From Nocardioides lianchengensis (GTDB lineage: Bacteria > Actinomycetota > Actinomycetes > Propionibacteriales > Nocardioidaceae): a DNA stretch of 64,000 bases. Of the stretch, positions 58,493-64,000 are shown piece by piece. The notes under the pieces are model-generated. The model did no database searches and was not told where the DNA came from. It saw only the letters and a list, made by a program, of their open reading frames with translations. The number at the start of each line of letters is the position of its first letter. Within the stretch, counting starts at the first letter, position 1. Location of the stretch: assembly GCF_900101465.1 (NCBI RefSeq), contig NZ_FMZM01000008.1:220257-284256 (forward strand), in the 5' to 3' direction. Made by a program: the position numbers and the translations under genes.

Positions 58493-59515
58493 GTGGGCAA
58501 AGCGGGTGCAGCACGCAAGCTCGCCTCCGCTGCGGCGTACGGCGGAGGCGGCCTCTCCGTGCTCGGAGGAGCCCTGTACGGCGTCCTGACGGCCGAGGCG
58601 AAGCTGGCCCGCAAGACGATCGGCACCATCGACAAGAGCTCGGTGCCCGACCCGACCGGCTGGTACGGCCGCGGCCGGCCGGGCCCCGCCATCAAGCTCG
58701 TGGTGCTGGGCGACTCCAGCGCCGCCGGGTACGGCGTGGCCCGGGTCGAGGACACCCCCGGCGCCCGACTGGCCAGCGGCATCGCCGAGCACGCCGACCG
58801 CCGGGTCTACCTGCGCGACTTCGCGGTCGTCGGCGCCAAGTCCTCCGACCTGGCCGACCAGGTCGACCGCGCACTCCCCCTCGAGCCGGACCTCGCGGTC
58901 GTCCTCATCGGCGGCAACGACGTGACCCACACCGTCTCCCCCTCGGCGTCGGTGCGCTACCTGCAGGAGGCGGTCCGTCGCCTGCGCGCGACCGGCGTCG
59001 AGGTCGTCGTCGGCACCTGTCCCGACCTCGGCACCATCAAGCCGATCGCACCGCCGCTGAAGCAGGTCGCCCGCGCCTGGTCGCGCCGGCTCGCCGCCGG
59101 CCAGACCATCGGCGTGATCGAGGAGGGCGGGAGAACCGTCTCCCTCGGCTCGATCCTCGGCCCGGAGTTCGCGGCCGCCCCCGCGATCATGTTCGGGGCC
59201 GACCAGTTCCACCCGTCCGCGCAGGGCTACCAGGCCGCGGCGGGGATCCTGCTGCCGTCCGCGCTCGCCGCCCTCGGCGTCATCCCGGACGACGAGGAGC
59301 ACCTGGAGAGCCTGCGCGGCGAGGCGATCATGCCGATCAGCGCCGCCGCCGTCCGCGCCGTCAACACCCCCGGCACCGAGCTCGACGGCACCGAGGTCGG
59401 TGGCAACCGGCTCGGCGTCCGCGGTCTCTGGGTCGAGCTGCGCCACCGGCGCCGGCAGCCCCCGTCGGAGGGCGAGGCGCCGGAGGAGACCGACGAGGAG
59501 CCGGCCGAGGGGTAG
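58493..59515 (+). CDS. SGNH/GDSL-type hydrolase
   Basis: Serine esterase of 340 residues. Block I GDSSAAG (catalytic S75), block III GGND, block V DQFHPSAQGY with Asp and His. A hydrophobic N-terminal segment (about 12-33) suggests membrane attachment or export. The C-terminus is acidic and Pro-rich. It neighbours cbs as Rv1075c does in M. tuberculosis. Likely lipid or polysaccharide esterase. Confidence 0.87.
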   Translation: MGKAGAARKLASAAAYGGGGLSVLGGALYGVLTAEAKLARKTIGTIDKSSVPDPTGWYGRGRPGPAIKLVVLGDSSAAGYGVARVEDTPGARLASGIAEHADRRVYLRDFAVVGAKSSDLADQVDRALPLEPDLAVVLIGGNDVTHTVSPSASVRYLQEAVRRLRATGVEVVVGTCPDLGTIKPIAPPLKQVARAWSRRLAAGQTIGVIEEGGRTVSLGSILGPEFAAAPAIMFGADQFHPSAQGYQAAAGILLPSALAALGVIPDDEEHLESLRGEAIMPISAAAVRAVNTPGTELDGTEVGGNRLGVRGLWVELRHRRRQPPSEGEAPEETDEEPAEG

Positions 59516-59525
59516 GGACGCAGAA

Positions 59526-59552
59526 GGGCCCCGGGCGGATCGCCCGGGGCCC
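59526..59552. terminator. Bidirectional hairpin between SGNH and Bax-inhibitor genes
   Basis: A 12-bp stem (GGGCCCCGGGCG with CGCCCGGGGCCC) with a 3-nt loop in the 56-nt convergent gap serves both stop codons. Confidence 0.75.
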
Positions 59553-59571
59553 CTCGTGAAGCGGTGCTGCG

Positions 59572-60435
59572 TCAGTCCTGCTGGAGGATCGCGAGGATCC
59601 GGAGCAGGTTGGTGTAGATCCAGACGAGCGTCACGGTCAGACCGAAGGCCGCCCGCCACGACTCGACCTCGGGCAGCCGGTTGGCGACGCCCTGCTCGAC
59701 GAAGTCGAAGTCGAGGATCAGCATGAAGATGCCGAGCACCAGACCACCGATGGCCATCAGCAGGCCGAGGCCGCCGAAGCCGTAGAGGCCCAGCTGGGCG
59801 TTGAAGATGCTGAGCACGAGCTCCATCAGGCCGAGCGCGACCATGCCGAACATCGCCGCGACGACGAACGTGCGGAACTTGTCGCCGACCTTGATGTTGA
59901 AGAACTTGTAGGCCGCGAGCGTGCCCGCGAAGGCCGCGAAGGTGCCGATGACCGCCTGGACCACGATGTGGTTGCCGGGGGCGATGGCGTTGTCGATGAC
60001 CTTGCTGAACGCGCCCATCGCGACACCCTCGAGGGCCGCGAACGCGAGGACCAGCGCGGGGCTGACCTTGCGCTTGAACGAGTTGACGAGCGACAGGACG
60101 AGAGCGCCGAGGCTGCCGACGACCAACGCGCCGTAGAGCGTGCCGAGGTTCTCCTGCGAGTCGAGCGGCGGGGTGAGGACCCAGGTCGCGAAGGCCGCGA
60201 CGAGGACGACACCGAGTGTCACGGCGGTCTTCTGGACGACCGAGTCGATCGTCATCGTCGCGCCGGAGCGCGCGGGGGTCTCCACGCCGGAGCCGGGCTC
60301 GCCGGTCCCCCACGTGGACGGGTCGGAGCCGTAGCCCTGGTAGCTGGCCCCACCGGCGTACTGGTTGCCGTAGGCGTTCGCGCCGGAGCGGTTGAACTCC
60401 TCCGACCGGCGGAACACCGGGTTGTTGGACTGCAT
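59572..60435 (-). CDS. Bax inhibitor-1/YccA family membrane protein
   Basis: Protein of 287 residues. A 70-residue Gly/Ser/Tyr-rich cytoplasmic N-terminus (FRRSEEFNRSGANAYGNQY) is followed by seven predicted helices and the family aspartates in LILDFDFVEQGV. BI-1 relatives are pH-sensitive calcium leak channels. ATG 60435 has AGGAGG upstream. Confidence 0.9.
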   Translation of the reverse strand: MQSNNPVFRRSEEFNRSGANAYGNQYAGGASYQGYGSDPSTWGTGEPGSGVETPARSGATMTIDSVVQKTAVTLGVVLVAAFATWVLTPPLDSQENLGTLYGALVVGSLGALVLSLVNSFKRKVSPALVLAFAALEGVAMGAFSKVIDNAIAPGNHIVVQAVIGTFAAFAGTLAAYKFFNIKVGDKFRTFVVAAMFGMVALGLMELVLSIFNAQLGLYGFGGLGLLMAIGGLVLGIFMLILDFDFVEQGVANRLPEVESWRAAFGLTVTLVWIYTNLLRILAILQQD

Positions 60436-60512
60436 GGTCTCCTCCTTGGAGGCCTGGGGCCCGTCGCTCTGACGGGTCGCCGAACAAGATCAGCCTAGTG
60501 ACCTCATCGGGT

Positions 60513-62020
60513 TCAACGCATTCCCCCGGCTGTGCGTTCCCTGTTTTCGGATCTGTCGACGATCCGGATCCGCACCACCTTCCGGCCGGTCGCGCGGATC
60601 GACAGCAGCCGGCCGTCGCGCTTCACGACCCGGCCGCCGGACACGCGGACGTCGTACCCGTGCGGGTAGTGCAGGGGGCTCACGAACACCTGGGTCGGGG
60701 CGGTGATCCGGCGGTCCGGGCGGTAGCGGAACCGGAAGGCGCCGGTGCGGCTGTCGAACCGCATCGCCAGCGGGGTGCCGGCCGTGCGCTGGGCGTAGGT
60801 GCGCACCAGCTGCCGCACCTTGTCCCGCTTCACGCTGCGCAGGTCGCGGTCGTCGCGGAACAGCCCCTGGGCGTCGTCGGCGGTCGTGGGGTCGCGCCAC
60901 TGCTTGTAGGCCCAGTGCGTCCAGCCCATCAGCGCGTCATCGGCGGCGGCCGCGTCGAGCTCGATCGCGCGCACGTTGTCGGTGGCGCCCCACTCGCTCA
61001 TCATCGGCACCGCGCCCATCCGGCGGGACTGGTCGAGCGCGTGCTCCTGGCGACCGGCGGCGAACTCCGCGCAGTTCTCGACGTCGCCGCCGGGGATGCC
61101 CTGGCTCTCCAGGAAGACGTCGGGGCAGTAGCTGTGCCACGAGAAGCCGAGGTTGCGCTCGCGGCGGGCGGGCCGGGCGTAGAAGGTGTCCAGCGGCTGG
61201 CCGCCGGCGAACTGCTGGGGCTCCCACCAGACGATGTTGCGCCGGCCACGCGCCGGATCGCCGCCAGCCCGCGCTCCATCGCCGGCTGCAGCTCCCGCTC
61301 GTACGACGAGGGGCAGCCGCCGACCAGGCAGGTCGGCCACTCCAGGCCCATCCACGGCTCGTTGAGCAGGTCGTAGCCCATCAGGTAGGGCTGCCGGCGC
61401 CACTGCCGCGCGGCCACCCGCCAGGCCGCGGCCCAGCCGTCGAGCAGGCCGTCCTCGTCGGCCCAGAACCGGTCGAAGACGGTGGAGACCTCGGGCGTCC
61501 AGTAGCCGGTCGGGAACGGGGCGGTGACCGGCGGCAGCGCGGCGAACGGCTGGGGTCGGATCATCGCCCAGTCGGGGGCGCCCTCCCCGCCGTAGGTCTC
61601 GTGCCACTGGTCCTGGTGCAGGTCGAGCTGGATCCAGATCCGGCGCTTCGCGAGCAGGTCGAGGACCCGCTGGGTCCGGCGGAGGTACGCCGGGTCCGCG
61701 CGCCCGGGGGCGTCCGGGGTCAGACCCGCCCACAGCGTCCCGACCCGCGCGGCGTTGAAGCCGTGCCGGGCCAGCCAGCGGGCGTCGCGGCGGGTGAACC
61801 CCTCGCGCGTCGCGGGCGCGGCGTACGGCGCGTGCTTCCAGACCAGGTTCAGCCCGTGCACGATCACCACCCGGCCCTGCGGGTCGACCAGCCAGCGGCC
61901 CTCGCGGCGCAGCTGGGGTGACCGCTCCTCGGCGGCGGACGCCGGCGGCCCGAGGAGGACGCCGGCGACCAGCACGGCCAGGGCGAGGAGGGCGAGCAGG
62001 CTGGAACGTGTTCTCGTCAC
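60513..62020 (-). pseudogene. GH5 glycosidase (endoglycoceramidase-like), frameshifted
   Basis: The first 260 residues are read from GTG 62020 (signal peptide to about residue 30, VHGLNLVWKHAPY, acid/base E221 in NEPWMGLEW). The rest continues in another frame from about 61241 to 60513 (NIVWWEPQQF, nucleophile Glu in MMSEWGATDN, C-terminal beta domain). Both halves are well conserved and join at AAIRRVAG / RRNIVWW in a GGCCGGCGC run, so a 1-nt or 4-nt deletion, or a sequencing error, breaks the gene. An intact protein would have about 500 residues and be secreted. Confidence 0.82.
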
Positions 62021-62049
62021 GAGGGCCCAACGGCGGACCCCCGGCGCGG

Positions 62050-62676
62050 CTACGCCCGTCGTACCGCCCGGACGACGGTGTCGGTGACCGTGGCGGTCGC
62101 GCCGTCGCGGGTCTCCTCGCGGGTCGGGGCGTCGGCGACCTGCACGTCCCAGTCGGCGGGATCGAGGAGAGCCGTGACCTTCTCGGGCGCGAAGAGCAGG
62201 TGCGCCAGCCGGTCGTTGCGCAGCCCGGTCCCGATGTCGGCGGGATGGTGGGCCCCGACGAGCAACGTCCCGCCGGGCCGTACGGCGGCCGCGGCGGCGG
62301 CGTACGCCCGCTCGAACTGGGGGTCGGGCAGGTGCAGGAAGTGCACCGAGACCAGGTCCGCCTCCGGCAGGGGGCCGCCGGCCATCAGGTCGACCTGCTG
62401 CCAGCGGCACTGGCGACCCACGCCGTTCTGCTCCGCGTGCTCGGCGGCCCGGTCGAGGGCGACCTGGGAGACGTCGACCCCGACGACCTGCCAGCCGTGG
62501 CGGGCCAGCCAGACGGCGTCGGCGCCCTCACCGCAGCCGACGTCCAGGGCGGTGCCGGGCCTCAGCCCGTCGACGTGCTCGACCAGGCGGCGGTTGGGGT
62601 TGCCGGACCAGATCCGGTCGGACCCGGCGTACCGCTCGTCCCAGAACTCCTGCGTGAACATCTGCTCCTCAGTCAT
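62050..62676 (-). CDS. Class I SAM methyltransferase (TehB/TPMT-like)
   Basis: Methyltransferase of 208 residues. FWDERYAGSDRIWSGNPNRRLVE leads to motif I LDVGCGEGADAVWLA and VVGVDVS. The sequence resembles the protein at 10858 but lacks His-rich segments. Possible substrates are thiols or metalloids. ATG 62676 has CAGGCT (62689-62684, minus) 7 nt upstream. Confidence 0.85.
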   Translation of the reverse strand: MTEEQMFTQEFWDERYAGSDRIWSGNPNRRLVEHVDGLRPGTALDVGCGEGADAVWLARHGWQVVGVDVSQVALDRAAEHAEQNGVGRQCRWQQVDLMAGGPLPEADLVSVHFLHLPDPQFERAYAAAAAAVRPGGTLLVGAHHPADIGTGLRNDRLAHLLFAPEKVTALLDPADWDVQVADAPTREETRDGATATVTDTVVRAVRRA

Positions 62677-62694
62677 GGGAGCAAGCCTGCCGCT

Positions 62695-63528
62695 TCAGGT
62701 CGACCTGAAGGCAAGCGTGTCGTCCAGCAGGGCCGTCAGGGTGGTGATGACGCCCTGCTCGCGGTGCGACGGCGCGACGTAGCGCGCGCGGGCCAGCACG
62801 TCCGGGTGCGCGTTGGCCATCGCGAAGGAGAGGTCGGCCGCGTCGAGCATCTCGAGGTCGTTGAGGTAGTCGCCGAAGGCGGCCGTCTGGGCCCGGGTCA
62901 CACCGAGCTCCCGCTGGAGCCGCTCGACCGCGACGCCCTTGTTGGCGTGCGCCGCCATCAGGTCGGTCCAGTGCTCGCCGGAGACGACGACCTGGTGGTC
63001 CGTGCGGAAGCGGGCCAGCGCGGCGGCGACCCGCTCGGCGCCGGCGAAGGCGAACACGGCGATCTTGACGACGTCGTCGTCGACCGCGAGCACGTCGTCG
63101 ACGGACTCCAGCGCGGCGTAGTAGGGCCGGACGTGGGCGAGGAAGGGCTCGTCCGAGCGCTCGACGTACGCCGACCGCTTGCCGCAGAGCACGACGCCCA
63201 GGTCGTGGCCGTCGCGGGCCAGCTCGCGCAGCAGGGCGATCGCGTCCAGGACGAAGTCGCGCTCGAGGACCACGGAGTCGACCTCGGCACCGTCGCGGAC
63301 GACGTAGGAGCCGTTCTCGGCGATGTAGGTCAGGTCGCGCCCGGCGCGCTCGAAGGTGCGCACGAGGGTGGCGTACTGGCGGCCGCTGGCCGGGGCGAAG
63401 ACGATCTCGCGCTCGCGCAGCCGGTCGAGCAGCGGCCAGAGGGCGTCGGGCACCTCGCCGCGCTCGTCGAGCAGGGTGCCGTCCATGTCGACCACGACGA
63501 GGCGCAGGTCGCTCGCGTCGGTGGTCAT
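62695..63528 (-). CDS. Cof-type HAD-superfamily phosphatase
   Basis: HAD hydrolase of 277 residues. Motif I VVDMDGTLLDE holds the nucleophile; FAPASGRQ is motif II, the lysine in VVKIAVFAF/HANKGVAVERL region motif III, and FGDYLNDLEML motif IV. The C2 cap is of the sugar-phosphate phosphatase group. ATG 63528 has GAGAAT (63541-63536, minus) 7 nt upstream, abutting the terminator for the chemoreceptor gene. Confidence 0.9.
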   Translation of the reverse strand: MTTDASDLRLVVVDMDGTLLDERGEVPDALWPLLDRLREREIVFAPASGRQYATLVRTFERAGRDLTYIAENGSYVVRDGAEVDSVVLERDFVLDAIALLRELARDGHDLGVVLCGKRSAYVERSDEPFLAHVRPYYAALESVDDVLAVDDDVVKIAVFAFAGAERVAAALARFRTDHQVVVSGEHWTDLMAAHANKGVAVERLQRELGVTRAQTAAFGDYLNDLEMLDAADLSFAMANAHPDVLARARYVAPSHREQGVITTLTALLDDTLAFRST

Positions 63529-63540
63529 GGGAAGGATTCT

Positions 63541-63572
63541 CCCGGGCGCCGCCGCGTACGACGGCGCCCGGG
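63541..63572 (-). terminator. Hairpin after chemoreceptor gene
   Basis: An 11-bp stem (CCCGGGCGCCG with CGGCGCCCGGG) around 10 nt follows the chemoreceptor stop at 63584 on the minus strand. Confidence 0.65.
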
Positions 63573-63583
63573 TTCGCGCGCGG

Positions 63584-64000
63584 TCAGCGCACGGTGAACT
63601 TGCTCACCTCGGTGTTGAGGTCGGCGGCCATGGTGGCCAGCTCGGCGATCGCGGTCAGCGTCTGGTTGACCGCCTGCGTCGTGCTCTCCGCCGCAGCCGC
63701 GACACCCGAGATGTTGGTCGCGATCTCACCGGAGCCGGTGGAGGCCTCGGCGACGTTGCGGGACATCTCGTTGGTGGTCGCGGTCTGCTCCTCCACCGCC
63801 GCGGCGATGGTGTTCTGGTAGTCGTTGATGCTGGTGATGATCTCGGCGATCTCACCGATCGCCACCACGGCACCGGAGGTGTCGGCCTGGATCGCCTCCA
63901 CCCGACGCGAGATGTCCTCGGTCGCCCGAGCGGTCTCCTGGGCCAGCTCCTTGACCTCGTTGGCCACGACCGCGAAGCCCTTGCCGGCCTCACCGGCCCG
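63584..64000 (-). CDS. Methyl-accepting chemotaxis protein, C-terminal part
   Basis: About 138 residues of a chemoreceptor signalling domain; the N-terminal part lies beyond the right edge. It enters at [19 protein letters not shown], part of the conserved hairpin-tip region, then helices with [18 protein letters not shown] and [12 protein letters not shown]. It ends FTVR without the CheR/CheB pentapeptide. Shows the organism is probably flagellated or otherwise chemotactic. Confidence 0.92.
   Translation of the reverse strand, partial: RAGEAGKGFAVVANEVKELAQETARATEDISRRVEAIQADTSGAVVAIGEIAEIITSINDYQNTIAAAVEEQTATTNEMSRNVAEASTGSGEIATNISGVAAAAESTTQAVNQTLTAIAELATMAADLNTEVSKFTVR

Noticed and set aside
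1..64000. CRISPR array, insertion sequence or prophage
   Set aside because: No regularly spaced direct repeats, transposase, integrase or phage structural genes were found.

Overview
The window is very GC-rich, densely coding DNA from an actinobacterium, most likely Nocardioides or a close relative (family inferred from gene content and style, not proven). Supporting signs are mycothiol chemistry (mca), a DtxR/IdeR-type iron box, a DUF222/13E12 gene with a LexA-type box, DosR-like palindromes beside universal stress proteins, and more than twenty genes whose start codon follows a TANNNT-like -10 hexamer by only 6-7 nt (leaderless signature). No rRNA, tRNA, CRISPR array, insertion sequence or prophage was found. 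Both ends are cut inside genes: mca on the left and a chemoreceptor on the right.

Layout. 1-6.7 kb: housekeeping block mca / DUF4307 / greA / ilvA / AI-2E-type permease / metB, then a Doc toxin-antitoxin pair and msrA. 6.8-11.9 kb: YCII protein, SDR, YbjN protein, a large protein fusing a DUF4157 (eCIS core) domain to an actin-fragmin-kinase-like domain, a cupin regulator, a His-rich methyltransferase and a PspC protein. 12-20.7 kb: surface and iron region with a secreted protein, a UbiB-like kinase, an iron-box-preceded neocarzinostatin-fold protein, a 1295-residue HtaA heme-binding protein and a PAS histidine kinase. 20.7-29.6 kb: a seven-gene polyamine operon (potDBCA, FAD oxidase, aldehyde dehydrogenase and, unexpectedly, a cytoplasmic molybdopterin enzyme). 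29.8-34 kb: tetR / glycosyltransferase / glucosamine-kinase-like / SIS operon. 34-43.8 kb: small accessory genes, a DUF222 gene with nearby palindromes, an LLM oxidoreductase, YigZ, a TSUP permease and a cobalamin-binding protein. 43.9-50.9 kb: an AAA+/OsmC/VWA operon and a cluster of three universal stress proteins. 50.9-57 kb: a DUF35/thiolase/enoyl-CoA hydratase operon and a glycine-betaine-type ABC importer. 57-64 kb: cbs, SGNH hydrolase, Bax-inhibitor protein, a frameshifted GH5 glycosidase, methyltransferase, HAD phosphatase and a chemoreceptor.

How the genes work together. metB and cbs both act in transsulfuration. PotABCD plus the oxidase and aldehyde dehydrogenase form a plausible polyamine uptake-to-degradation route. 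The iron box, neocarzinostatin-fold protein and HtaA protein suggest iron-starvation-induced heme capture. The stress proteins with DosR-like boxes suggest a hypoxia or redox response.

Most novel items: the DUF4157-kinase fusion with an adjacent YbjN protein (candidate contractile-injection effector and chaperone), the iron-regulated neocarzinostatin-fold/HtaA pair, and a heavily favoured GTCGTAC/GTACGAC oligomer (palindrome GTCGTACGAC) that appears to override normal codon choice throughout the window.
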